Part shown: in pieces, positions 31,511-39,816 of the stretch
Layout: every line of letters starts with the position of its first letter
Numbering within the stretch: the first letter of the stretch is position 1
Source: an uncultured Lachnospiraceae bacterium
GTDB lineage: Bacteria; Bacillota; Clostridia; Lachnospirales; Lachnospiraceae
Direction of reading: 5' to 3'
Assembly (NCBI GenBank): GCA_910578335.1
Contig: CAJTPU010000026.1
Location: 1-44,728, forward strand
DNA: 44,728 bases
Position numbers and translations under genes: made by a program
The notes under the pieces: generated by a model
Seen by the model: the letters and a program-made list of their open reading frames with translations, nothing else
Databases searched by the model: none
What the model was told of the DNA's origin: nothing

Positions 31511-32083
31511 TTATTCTATGCCGCAAGCCTTGGCACACCCTGCGCATCCGGCACAATTCCCCGCCTGCCTTTCTCCATGCAGCGCGGTCACATCCGCCGC
31601 CCACAGCTCTCTTGGGCTGTTCAACAAACAGACCGCCTGTGCGGCGATACCTTCTCCTGCTCCCGTAAACCCGAGCCCCTCCTCCGTAGTCGCCTTTATA
31701 TTCACCTGCTCCATCTCTATATGCAGCGCCTGCGCAATATTCTCCCTCATATTTTCTATATAGGGACGCATCTTCGGTGCCTGTGCAATGATGGTAGCAT
31801 CGATATTTTCTATCAGAAAACAATTTTCTTCCAGCATCTCTCCCACCCGCTCCAAAAGCACCAGCGAAGAAATCCCTTTATATTCCGCTTCCGAGTCCGG
31901 AAAATGCCTGCCAATATCCCCCAGTGCCGCCGCCCCCAGCAGCGCATCCATCATTGCGTGCAGCAGCACATCCGCATCCGAATGTCCCAACAACCCTTTT
32001 TCATATGGTATTTCCACGCCGCCCACTATCAGCTTTCGTCCCTCTGTCAGCCGATGCACATCATATCCTGTTCCAATCCGCAT
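31511..32083 (-). CDS. ispF: 2-C-methyl-D-erythritol 2,4-cyclodiphosphate synthase with a four-cysteine tail
   Basis: A 190-residue MEP-pathway enzyme that cyclises CDP-methylerythritol phosphate with release of CMP. The zinc site is at GYDVHRL (Asp8, His10) and GLLGHSDADVLLHA (His34 region); the conserved TTEEGLGFTGAGEGIAAQAV end of the fold is present. IspF is normally about 157 residues. Here about 33 residues follow, ending CAGCAGCAKAC-GIE with cysteines at 177, 180, 183 and 187 (CX2CX2CX3C), a spacing that could hold a [4Fe-4S] cluster. No frameshift is apparent. It is the first gene of the ispF-EFR1 pair with a promoter at 32143-32171. Confidence 0.94.
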   Translation of the reverse strand: MRIGTGYDVHRLTEGRKLIVGGVEIPYEKGLLGHSDADVLLHAMMDALLGAAALGDIGRHFPDSEAEYKGISSLVLLERVGEMLEENCFLIENIDATIIAQAPKMRPYIENMRENIAQALHIEMEQVNIKATTEEGLGFTGAGEGIAAQAVCLLNSPRELWAADVTALHGERQAGNCAGCAGCAKACGIE

Positions 32084-32404
32084 ATCTATTTCTCCTTTTA
32101 GACTTCCCCGAGCCTCTTCCTATTCTCTCCATTTTCCATTTTATTATATCGGATGCTCCCTCAAAACACAATCTTATTCCAAGCCTTATGCCGGATACAA
32201 TTCCTGCAAAAAACTTACTGCACTGGCAGACAGACAAGAGGTACTATCATAATAAGACTATCCATGGGGTTGAAGTATGTAAAAATCGCGCATTGTAAAA
32301 GAATCCGGCACTATAGTGCCCAAAAGTAAAAAAAGACAGTAAAACCAAGATTTGAAAAACTGTATATTTATATTGATGGCAATTAAAATTTTCCTGTGTA
32401 GCAG
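32084..32404. other. Gene-free stretch between the coiled-coil gene and ispF
   Basis: No supported gene in this 321-bp AT-rich interval. It holds the ispF promoter and, at 32307-32320, a perfect 14-bp palindrome GGCACTATAGTGCC. The palindrome lacks a T-tract on either strand and so is not a clear terminator; it may be a protein-binding site. Confidence 0.6.
32143..32171 (-). promoter_or_regulatory. Probable ispF promoter
   Basis: TATAAT (32143-32148) with a weak -35 TTGTGT (32166-32171) at 17 bp on the minus strand, about 60 bp before the ispF start. Confidence 0.55.
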
Positions 32405-32728
32405 TTATTTTATCAGCGTCATGCTATGTACTGACTTGTCAGCTTTGTGTCTATCTAAAATATCATGTACCCGCTCTACTTCGTCAAGCACAAAACCGGT
32501 GTCTTTTTGTAGCTGTTTTAGGTCAGATTTCACAACAGTCGTATCCTTCTCAATATTCGATACTTTTTGCTTTAATTCTTGTGTATCGGACTTTATACTT
32601 TCTATTTCTGACTTCATGCCTTGCATTTCACTTTTTATGCCCTGCACTTCACTTTTCATGCCCTGCATTTCGCCTTTTATGTTTTGCATTTCGGATAATA
32701 GTAAATCGATTTTTGTACTGTCCGTCAT
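32405..32728 (-). CDS. Small heptad-repeat coiled-coil protein
   Basis: A 107-residue protein with no membrane segment. Residues 14-48 are five tandem seven-residue units of the form MQGMKSE, VQGIKSE, MQGMKSE, IESIKSD (encoded by 21-bp repeats, 32585-32689), then a second helix (QELKQKVSNIEKDTTVVKSD and QKDTGFVLDEVERVHDIL). The hydrophobic residues fall at heptad positions a and d, so a parallel coiled coil is likely. The C-terminal half resembles small proteins found widely in Clostridia, of unknown function. The start is well supported by AGGAGG seven bases upstream. A TATACT -10 with a TAGACT -35 at 17 bp lies about 45 bp before it. Confidence 0.8.
   Translation of the reverse strand: MTDSTKIDLLLSEMQNIKGEMQGMKSEVQGIKSEMQGMKSEIESIKSDTQELKQKVSNIEKDTTVVKSDLKQLQKDTGFVLDEVERVHDILDRHKADKSVHSMTLIK
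32585..32689 (-). repeat. Five tandem 21-bp imperfect repeats within the coiled-coil gene
   Basis: The repeats encode seven-residue heptads in frame. Their unit length, equal to three times seven, makes the gene prone to length change by slippage without frameshift. Confidence 0.75.
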
Positions 32729-32874
32729 CCCTGCACCTCCTTTATTCTAATTGTTTGTTATATAATGGATTGCCATAGTATAACATAAATAACGATAAAA
32801 GTCTATTGTATGTTACCTGCTTAACGCTAAGAAAACCGGAAGCCTCTCTTGACGGGTCTTGCCGGCATAAATAA

Positions 32875-32918
32875 AAAAACGCTGTAAATACCACTTTTAT
32901 GATACTTACAGCGTTTTT
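32875..32918 (-). terminator. Strong terminator after tRNA-Glu
   Basis: AAAAACGCTGTAA and TTACAGCGTTTTT are perfectly complementary over 13 bp, and the stem extends inward with pairs around a TAAAAG loop. The minus strand continues into a long T-run. It ends the tRNA transcript. Confidence 0.9.
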
Positions 32919-32946
32919 CCGGGTTGGGCTGTTATAAAACAGTCAG

Positions 32947-33018
32947 CAGCTCGTAGGGGAATCGAACCCCTGTTTCCGCCGTGAGAGGGCGGCGTCTTAA
33001 CCGCTTGACCAACGAGCC
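32947..33018 (-). tRNA. tRNA-Glu, anticodon CTC
   Basis: A 72-nt cloverleaf on the minus strand starting GGCTCGT (acceptor) and ending ACGAGCT plus discriminator G. The acceptor closes with a G1-U72 pair as in Bacillus tRNA-Glu. The anticodon stem CCGCC/GGCGG encloses CTCTCAC with anticodon CTC (32983-32985). The T arm holds GGTTCGATTCC. CCA is not encoded. It reads GAG codons and was probably accompanied by a TTC species elsewhere. Confidence 0.95.
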
Positions 33019-33047
33019 ACGGTCATGTATCTTGCTGACGCTTATTC

Positions 33048-33076
33048 ATATTAATATAAAATGACAAATATTGCAA
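33048..33076 (-). promoter_or_regulatory. tRNA-Glu promoter
   Basis: TTGCAA (33071-33076) and TAATAT (33048-33053) at 17 bp on the minus strand, 30 bp upstream of the mature tRNA 5' end and just past the polC stop. Confidence 0.6.
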
Positions 33077-33094
33077 GCCCTTTTTTAAAAAATT

Positions 33095-36000
33095 TTACAC
33101 AAAGTCAAATATACTGATTTGATTGGATTCGGGCAATTCTCCCAAAATTCCCAGACTGTCCATCAAGTCAATGATGGTTTTGCTTACTTTTGTGCGCTGC
33201 CTGAAATCGTCCTTGCTTAAGAATGAACCGTCCTTTGCCGCTTCTACAATGGCGTCAGCCGCTTTTTCTCCCAAACCGTCTATACTGTTTAAAGAAGGCA
33301 TCAGCTTCCCGTCCACAATCTGAAACAGCCTCGACTGTGCGCTGAAAATATCAATCGGCACAAATTCAAAACCGCGCGCATACATTTCCTGTACAATCTT
33401 CATATCACCGTAGGCATCCTTTTCCTTATTGGAAAGCGTATCGCTGCGCCTTTTATAGTCCTCCATGACAGCCTCTAAATGGCTCTGCCCCTGACACATC
33501 AGCTCGTAGGAAAACGCCTTGGCGCGGATGCTGAAATACGCCGCATAGTAGGCAAGCGGATAATTGATTTTGCAGTAGGCAATTCTCCACGCCATCATTA
33601 CGTACGCAGCCGCATGTGCCTTGGGGAACATATACTTGATTTTCTTGCAGGAACCAATGTACCAGTCCGGTACATCCTTTTCCTTCATCGCCGCTTCCCA
33701 CTCCGGCTTCAAGCCTTTTCCCTTTCGCACACTCTCCATAATGGTAAAGGCAAGAGAACTTTCCACGCCCTGATTAATCAGGTAAATCATAATATCGTCA
33801 CGACAGCAGATAGCGGACGAAATCGTCGCCTGTCCGCTTAAAATCAAGTCCTGCGCGTTTCCCAGCCACACGTCCGTGCCATGTCCCAAGCCGGAAATCC
33901 GAATTAGGTCGGAAAGCTGTTTGGGCTTGGTATCAAGAAGCATCTGGATAACAAACTCCGTGCCGAACTCCGGTATCCCCAAAGAACCCACCGGGCAGCC
34001 GCTTATCTGCTCCGGTGTAATGCCAAGCGCCGAAGTATCCTGAAACAGAGACATAACCGCCTTGTCGTCCAGCGGAATCTGTGTCGGGTCGATACCGGTC
34101 AAATCCTGCAGCATACGAATCATGGTCGGGTCATCGTGTCCGAGTATATCGAGCTTTAACAGGTTATGGTCGATAGAGTGATAGTCAAAATGCGTCGTCA
34201 CAATGTCTGTAGTGGTATCGTTTGCGGGATGCTGCACAGGCGTAAAGGAATTGATATCCTGCCCCATGGGAAGCACGATAATGCCGCCCGGATGCTGCCC
34301 CGTACTTCTCCTGATGCCGGTACAGCCTGTGGTAATCCGGTTAATTTCACTGGTACGCTTATGGATGCCCCTTTCCTCATAATAATTTTTCACATAGCCG
34401 AAAGCCGTCTTGTCCGCCAATGTTGCAATGGTGCCGGCACGATATGTCTGCCCCGCCCCAAAGATAACCTCCGTGTATTTGTGCGCCTTACTCTGGTATT
34501 CGCCGGAAAAATTCAAATCGATATCCGGCTCCTTATCCCCCTTGAAACCCAAAAAAGTTTCAAAGGGAATGTCAAAACCGTCCTTTATCAGCTTTTCCCC
34601 GCAAACCGGACAAATTTTATCCGGCAAATCACAGCCTGCATTTCCTGCTGCAGCCTTTATCTCAGGCGAATCAAAGTCATAATAATGGCATTTCCCGCAG
34701 CGATAATGGGCGCTCAAAGAATTTACCTCCGTAATCCCCGCCATAAACGCCACCAGCGAAGAGCCGACGGAACCTCTTGAACCCACCAGATAACCGTCCT
34801 CCACCGATTTCCATACAAGCTTCTGGGCAATGATATACATCACGGCAAAGCCGTTGGTGATAATGGAATGCAGCTCCTTCTCCAGACGCTCCTCCACAAT
34901 GCGGGGCAGCTTCTCCCCGTAAAGCTCATGCGCCTTATTGTAGCAGATTGCCGTCAAGGTCTTATCCGAATCCGGAATCACGGGCGCGCACTTATCAGGG
35001 CGCACCGGTGCGATGGTCTCTACCATATCCGCAATCCGGTTGGTATTGGTAATGACGACCTCCTCCGCCTTATCGCTGCCCAGATAGGCAAACTCGGACA
35101 GCATCTCTTCCGTTGTTCGCAAATAGAGCGGCGCTTGATTGTCCGCGTCGTCAAAGCCCTTTCCCGCCATAATAATACGCCGGTACACCTCGTCCTCAGG
35201 GTCTAAAAAATGTACGTCGCAGGTAGCCGCCACAGGCTTGTTAAACTGTTCTCCCAGCCTCACTATCCTGCGGTTCATCTCCATCAGGTCCTCCTCCGAC
35301 CGGATATTCGGATGCTTTTCCGACGCTATCATAAAATGATTGTTGCCCAAAGGCTGTATTTCCAGATAATCGTAAAATCCCACAATGCCGGCAATCTCTG
35401 AATCGCTCCTGCCCTCTAACAAGGCGCGGTACAACTCTCCCGCCTCGCAGGCGCTCCCGATAATCAGCCCGTCCCGCAGCTTTAAAATCTCACTCTTCGG
35501 AATTTTGGGCTGTCTGTTAAAATACGTTAAATGAGACATGGATACCAGTCTGTAAAGATGAATCCGCCCCAAATCATTCTTGGCTAAGATAATGCAGTGA
35601 TATGGATGCAGGCGGCTGATGTTTTCCACCGACGGGCGTGCAAAGGTATTCAGCTCCTTTAACGTACTTACCTTCTCCTCCTTTAACATCTCCATAAATT
35701 TCAGGAAAATATGCGCCGTCGCCTCCGCATCGTCCACAGCCCTGTGATGATTTTCCAGTGAAATCTGAAATACCTTGCAGAGCGCATCCAGCGTGTGCTT
35801 ATTCTGGTTTGGCAGAAGCACACGGGAAATCACCATGGTGTCCACATAGGTATAATCCGTGGGAAATCCCTGCCTTGCGGCATTTTCCCTGATAAAGCTC
35901 ATATCAAAGGAAGCATTGTGTGCCACCATCACCGTTCCCTCGCAAAAGGAGAGGAACCCCGGCAGTACTTCCTCAATCTTTGGCGCATCCATCACCATGG

Positions 36001-37690
36001 CATCACTTATGCTTGTAAGTTTTTCGATTTCAAAGGGAATCGGCACCTCGGGATTGACAAAGGTGGAATATCTGTCCAAAATCTGCCCGTCCCGCACCTT
36101 TACCGCCCCAATTTCAATAATGCGGTTATGTACGGGCGAAAAACCCGTAGTTTCTATATCGAATACCACATAGGTTTCATCCAGATTCTGCCCTTTGTCT
36201 CCGGTCACAATCTCCTTTAAATCGTCCACAATATACGCTTCCACACCGTAGATTACCTTAAAGAAATCCTGCTTGTCCGCTTTTTCCCCCTTCTCTTTTC
36301 TTTTTGCCTTTTCTTCCTTCCATAAATCCTCCCAGACATGATTTGCATCCGTAAATCCCTGCACAACGCCGTGGTCCGTAATGGCAATCGCCGGATGACC
36401 CCACTTGTAAGCGCGCTTCACAATGTCCTTCGCCTCCGAAACCCCGTCCATATCGCTCATCTTGGTATGACAATGCAGCTCCACTCTCTTTTTGACCGAA
36501 GTGTCCATCCTGCTCACGGTAAAATCAGGAATTTTTTTGATACCTGCAATGGAGCCGATGGTCAGCTCGTGGTCAAACTTATCCATCATAGCGATACCCT
36601 TGATTTTAACAAAGTTTCCTACCTTTAACACTGCGCTGATTTCCGGCACATTTTCCGTCGCCACAAAAAGCTTTACCGTCAGAGTATCCGTAAAATCGGT
36701 CACATCAAAAAACAGGATTGTCTTCTCATTTCGGATGTCCCGCTTGTCAAAATTGGCAATTTTGCCGCGAATCACCACCTCGCCCATCTCGCCGATGATA
36801 TCTTCTATCTTTATTGCTTCCTCATCAAAATCCCTGCCGTAGAGCACGTCGGGATTGTCCGAGCGCTTGTAGGCGCTTTTTGCACCCTGCCCCTTCGCCT
36901 GCTTTGCCTCATCCCGCTGACGCCTGCTACCGGCTGTATTCCCCTGACGCCTGCTGCCTGCTGCCGCCCCGCTGACGCTGTTTCTTAAATCCTTGTCCGC
37001 TAAAGCCTTATCCTGAAGGAAACCTGTTTTCTCTTTTAACGCTTCCTCCTTTGCCGTTTCCTCCGCCTCGGTGCCAAGGGGCGCCTGCACCTTTGCTCCC
37101 TCCTCACCGCTTCCCTTTATCCGCGCTGAAATTGCCGCCACCTGTATGGCAATTTTCTGTTCATCCTCTTTTTCATACTTTCCCGTCTCAGCTTCCTTGT
37201 AAGCAATCTGCACCGTAACCCCAAAACCCGCCCGCTCGTTAAAAATTTTTTCTAATATACGGGCAAGCTCTTCCGATTTGCCGCGCACCAGCACGGTATC
37301 CTGCACGGTAACTTCCATCCTGTCCGCTTCAAAGACAATATCCGCTCCCTTCACGGCATTGTAAAGAATATGGTCATATTCCTTCAGCTCTAACAGCACG
37401 CTCTCCCAATAAACGTCAAAAAACTTCTCCGGCGTGTATTGCGCCGAAAGCCGAAACTTCTCATATATTTTTATCACAATGGAGGTCTTGGGAAAAAGCT
37501 GCGCCTTTATTTCCCGCTCCAGCTTCAGGATTATCTCTTTAGAAATCAAATGGCTGCTGCAAATATAAACACGCAGAAAATCCTTGCGCGAAGTAGTGGT
37601 AACTTTCTCCACCTCCACCTGCTCCAACTGCCGCCTGACCGGCTCCTCCAGCGCAAGCGTCGGAAATACTTCAAAAAATATTTTACTCAT
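33095..37690 (-). CDS. polC: DNA polymerase III alpha subunit, PolC type
   Basis: A 1531-residue replicative polymerase. Domain order: N-terminal domain (1-165), a low-complexity linker (about 190-280, with AAGSRRQGNTAGSRRQRDE), an OB fold (about 300-390, GEVVIRGKIANFD), a PHP domain (ELHCHTKMSDMDGV at about 404), a proofreading exonuclease (VVFDIETTGFSP at about 508, AHNASFDMSF, DDAEATAH) inserted in PHP, then the polymerase core (KEPDIDLNFSGEYQ with the catalytic acidic residues, GRTGQHPGG-like STGQHPGGIIVLP) and a CX2C...CX2C zinc region (YRCGKCHYYDF, DKICPVCGEKL). PolC proteins are usually about 1430-1460 residues; the linker accounts for the excess. It abuts the stop codon of ispG (TAG-ATG), so the two genes are coupled. 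Confidence 0.97.
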   Translation of the reverse strand: MSKIFFEVFPTLALEEPVRRQLEQVEVEKVTTTSRKDFLRVYICSSHLISKEIILKLEREIKAQLFPKTSIVIKIYEKFRLSAQYTPEKFFDVYWESVLLELKEYDHILYNAVKGADIVFEADRMEVTVQDTVLVRGKSEELARILEKIFNERAGFGVTVQIAYKEAETGKYEKEDEQKIAIQVAAISARIKGSGEEGAKVQAPLGTEAEETAKEEALKEKTGFLQDKALADKDLRNSVSGAAAGSRRQGNTAGSRRQRDEAKQAKGQGAKSAYKRSDNPDVLYGRDFDEEAIKIEDIIGEMGEVVIRGKIANFDKRDIRNEKTILFFDVTDFTDTLTVKLFVATENVPEISAVLKVGNFVKIKGIAMMDKFDHELTIGSIAGIKKIPDFTVSRMDTSVKKRVELHCHTKMSDMDGVSEAKDIVKRAYKWGHPAIAITDHGVVQGFTDANHVWEDLWKEEKAKRKEKGEKADKQDFFKVIYGVEAYIVDDLKEIVTGDKGQNLDETYVVFDIETTGFSPVHNRIIEIGAVKVRDGQILDRYSTFVNPEVPIPFEIEKLTSISDAMVMDAPKIEEVLPGFLSFCEGTVMVAHNASFDMSFIRENAARQGFPTDYTYVDTMVISRVLLPNQNKHTLDALCKVFQISLENHHRAVDDAEATAHIFLKFMEMLKEEKVSTLKELNTFARPSVENISRLHPYHCIILAKNDLGRIHLYRLVSMSHLTYFNRQPKIPKSEILKLRDGLIIGSACEAGELYRALLEGRSDSEIAGIVGFYDYLEIQPLGNNHFMIASEKHPNIRSEEDLMEMNRRIVRLGEQFNKPVAATCDVHFLDPEDEVYRRIIMAGKGFDDADNQAPLYLRTTEEMLSEFAYLGSDKAEEVVITNTNRIADMVETIAPVRPDKCAPVIPDSDKTLTAICYNKAHELYGEKLPRIVEERLEKELHSIITNGFAVMYIIAQKLVWKSVEDGYLVGSRGSVGSSLVAFMAGITEVNSLSAHYRCGKCHYYDFDSPEIKAAAGNAGCDLPDKICPVCGEKLIKDGFDIPFETFLGFKGDKEPDIDLNFSGEYQSKAHKYTEVIFGAGQTYRAGTIATLADKTAFGYVKNYYEERGIHKRTSEINRITTGCTGIRRSTGQHPGGIIVLPMGQDINSFTPVQHPANDTTTDIVTTHFDYHSIDHNLLKLDILGHDDPTMIRMLQDLTGIDPTQIPLDDKAVMSLFQDTSALGITPEQISGCPVGSLGIPEFGTEFVIQMLLDTKPKQLSDLIRISGLGHGTDVWLGNAQDLILSGQATISSAICCRDDIMIYLINQGVESSLAFTIMESVRKGKGLKPEWEAAMKEKDVPDWYIGSCKKIKYMFPKAHAAAYVMMAWRIAYCKINYPLAYYAAYFSIRAKAFSYELMCQGQSHLEAVMEDYKRRSDTLSNKEKDAYGDMKIVQEMYARGFEFVPIDIFSAQSRLFQIVDGKLMPSLNSIDGLGEKAADAIVEAAKDGSFLSKDDFRQRTKVSKTIIDLMDSLGILGELPESNQISIFDFV

Positions 37691-38749
37691 CTATGATACG
37701 CTCCAGTTATCCAGCTCGTTTTGTAAAGCAGCAAGCAATTCGCTCTCCGGCACCTTTCTTATCACTTCGCCTTTTTTTATCAAAAGCCCTTCTCCAACGC
37801 CGCCTGCAATCCCCAAATCAGCTTCCCGCGCCTCGCCGGGACCATTCACCACGCAGCCCATGACCGCCACCTTCATGTCATAATCATACGCTGCCGCCAT
37901 GGTCTCCACCTGATTTGCCAGCCCGATAAGGTCTATTTTCGTTCTGCCGCAGGTAGGGCAGGAAACCACCTCGATGCCGCCCTTTCTAAGCCCTAACGTC
38001 CGCAGCAAAAGCTTAGCGCTCTTAATCTCCTCCACCGGGTCGCCGCTTAAGGAGACCCGTATGGTATCGCCGATACCCTGATACAAAATAATGCCTATCC
38101 CGATACCGGATTTGATATTGCCGGACCATACTGTTCCCGCCTCCGTAATCCCCACATGAAGCGGATGCGCCGTCTGCCTTGCCAGCATCTCATGCGCCTT
38201 TATGCACATCAGCACATCGGAGGATTTGATACTGACCACCAGATTGTCATACCCCATGTCCTCTATCATATGCACCTTGTCCAGTGCACTTTCCACAATA
38301 CCCTCCGCGGTCACGCCGCCGTATTTTGTAAGAAAAGCCTTCTCTAAAGAACCGCTGTTGACGCCAATACGAATGGGAATTTCTCTTTCCTCTGCCGCCT
38401 TCACCACAGCAAGCACCTTTTCCCTGCTGCCAATATTGCCCGGGTTAATCCGAATCTTGTCCGCGCCGTTTTCCATGGCGGCAATTGCCATTTTATAATC
38501 AAAATGGATATCCGCCACAAGGGGAATGGAAATTTCTTTTTTAATCCGGGAAAGCGCCTTCGCTGCCTCCCCATCCGGCACCGTACACCGCACAATTTCA
38601 CAGCCCGCCTCGGTAAGCCGTTTTATCTGCTCCACCGTAGCCTTTACATCCTGCGTCGGCGTATTGGTCATGGACTGTATCAGCACAGGATTACCGCCGC
38701 CAATCACCCTGTTTCCTATTTTTACCGTTCTCGTATGCTCTCTTGTCAC
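37691..38749 (-). CDS. ispG: 4-hydroxy-3-methylbut-2-enyl diphosphate synthase
   Basis: A 352-residue enzyme from the preferred GTG start. It reduces methylerythritol cyclodiphosphate in the MEP pathway using a [4Fe-4S] cluster and electrons from flavodoxin or ferredoxin. Cluster ligands are in SCPTCGRTKIDLI and VMGCVVNGPGEA. The TIM-barrel part shows TRTVKIGNRVIGGGNPVLIQ near the start and PLVADIHFDYKMAI. The open frame extends back to an ATG at 38848, but the region before GTG 38749 is basic and unlike the family, and the GTG has a modest AGG upstream. PolC starts immediately after its stop. Confidence 0.93.
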   Translation of the reverse strand: MTREHTRTVKIGNRVIGGGNPVLIQSMTNTPTQDVKATVEQIKRLTEAGCEIVRCTVPDGEAAKALSRIKKEISIPLVADIHFDYKMAIAAMENGADKIRINPGNIGSREKVLAVVKAAEEREIPIRIGVNSGSLEKAFLTKYGGVTAEGIVESALDKVHMIEDMGYDNLVVSIKSSDVLMCIKAHEMLARQTAHPLHVGITEAGTVWSGNIKSGIGIGIILYQGIGDTIRVSLSGDPVEEIKSAKLLLRTLGLRKGGIEVVSCPTCGRTKIDLIGLANQVETMAAAYDYDMKVAVMGCVVNGPGEAREADLGIAGGVGEGLLIKKGEVIRKVPESELLAALQNELDNWSVS

Positions 38750-38806
38750 GCTGTTACCTGCACCTTTCTTTTTTGTCCCTGTTTCCTTACGCTGCAATGA
38801 CTGAAC

Positions 38807-38835
38807 GGGCAGTCGTCCGTTTCGGACAACTGCCC
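38807..38835 (-). terminator. Strong hairpin between the acetyltransferase and ispG
   Basis: GGGCAGT-C-GTCCG, loop TTT, CGGAC-A-ACTGCCC: 12 pairs with one mismatch. No T-run follows on the minus strand, so it may be a Rho-type, processing or leader structure upstream of the ispG GTG, not a plain intrinsic terminator. Confidence 0.55.
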
Positions 38836-38853
38836 TGCAAAACATCATTTGCC

Positions 38854-39282
38854 TTATAATTTCAAAACCGCAATCATTTCTTCTCCATCCATTTCTCCGG
38901 TTTCAACAAATCCAAATGACTGATATAACCGACTGGCTATTTTGTTTTCGGGTTCATATGACAGCCAGCAGTACTCTGCTTCTTTGCACGGAAATGTTTT
39001 GATAAATTGAAGCGCAAGCTTGACGGCTTCTCTTCCGTACCCCTTATTCTGAAAATTTTTATCTATCATCAGTCTCCAGAGATTATAATTGCCTTTCGCT
39101 ATCGGCGGCGTATCATCCTCATATATGCCGAAAGGGAACACATACCCGTTTCCCGCTATGGTCGTGTAGGCTTCGATAATGCTGGTATCATTGCCTGCCA
39201 CAAAACTTTTCTGGTTTTCAGACACACCTAGCTTTAAAATATCCCATACGTTTCTGCCGTTTACTTTCTCCAATTTCAGCAT
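38854..39282 (-). CDS. GNAT-family N-acetyltransferase
   Basis: A 142-residue acetyltransferase from the preferred ATG (GAGG six bases upstream; the frame opens with GTG at 39294). The acetyl-CoA-binding region is RLMIDKNFQNKGYGREAVKL, containing the Q/RxxGxG/A-type motif (QNKGYG). The C-terminal part NKIASRLYQSFGFVETGE is typical of the spermidine/PaiA/BltD-type branch. Substrate not known; polyamines are a reasonable guess. The stop of the upstream kinase pseudogene falls within its ribosome-site region, which shows the two were one operon. Confidence 0.87.
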   Translation of the reverse strand: MLKLEKVNGRNVWDILKLGVSENQKSFVAGNDTSIIEAYTTIAGNGYVFPFGIYEDDTPPIAKGNYNLWRLMIDKNFQNKGYGREAVKLALQFIKTFPCKEAEYCWLSYEPENKIASRLYQSFGFVETGEMDGEEMIAVLKL

Positions 39283-39290
39283 CGTCTTCC

Positions 39291-39708
39291 TCACCTGCCT
39301 TGCAGTATATTGATAATATTCTCAGCAACAGACTCTACACACATGGTACCGCCTATTACATAATCAGAAAAAGGCAATATATCTTTTTGCATTTGGACAA
39401 ATGCAATTCTTGCATATTTTAAATATCCCTCTATCCTTGCCGGATGCAGTGCGCATATCTCTTAGAATTCTTCTCGCTAACGCCATATCCGGAAGGGTGT
39501 CTATAAAAACAGCCGCATCTATATATTTTGGGGGTTCCAAACATTGTAGTCGGCTCCGTCAAGTACCCACTTAAAAATTGTCAACCGCTCCTTCAAATAC
39601 ATAACCATCAAAATGTAACGTCACCACATTGGATAAATACTTTTTTATTTCATTCACGATTGTCGTTTTCCCGCCGGCTGTTACGGATGCCATTGCAATC
39701 ACTTTCAT
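39291..39708 (-). pseudogene. Degraded P-loop (uridine-kinase-like) kinase
   Basis: The reading frame opens with ATG at 39708 (AGGAG seven bases upstream) and reads MKVIAMASVTAGGKTT, a Walker A-like loop, then HFDGYVFEGAVDNF and a stop at 39571-39573. In a second frame the text continues KWVLDGADYNVWNP; in a third, KYIDAAVFIDTLPDMALARR; in a fourth, HPARIEGYLKYARIAF to VIGGTMCVESVAEN and the TGA at 39291-39293. The order matches small Clostridial P-loop kinases, with an apparent deletion of about 40 residues between NVWNP and YIDAAVF and at least three frame changes. It still has a good promoter. The GNAT gene follows in the same transcript. Confidence 0.85.
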
Positions 39709-39738
39709 GAAATATCTCCTATTTTGGTTTGTGCTCTG

Positions 39739-39767
39739 ATTATATCATAGCCAATTTTCAGCTTCAA
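39739..39767 (-). promoter_or_regulatory. Promoter of the kinase pseudogene/GNAT unit
   Basis: TTGAAG (39762-39767) and TATAAT (39739-39744) at 17 bp on the minus strand, 30 bp before the pseudogene's ATG. Probably still drives the acetyltransferase gene. Confidence 0.75.
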
Positions 39768-39816
39768 GTTGTGATTCGCAAAATTGCCGGAGTGACAACT
39801 GCTAAGCTTCTATACT

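Noticed and set aside
32585..32689. Tandem 21-bp repeats as a CRISPR-like array
   Set aside because: The repeats are contiguous without spacers and encode in-frame heptads of a coiled-coil protein.
38750..38848. N-terminal extension of ispG from ATG 38848
   Set aside because: It crosses a strong hairpin, is lysine-rich and unlike IspG, and the GTG at 38749 gives the usual length.
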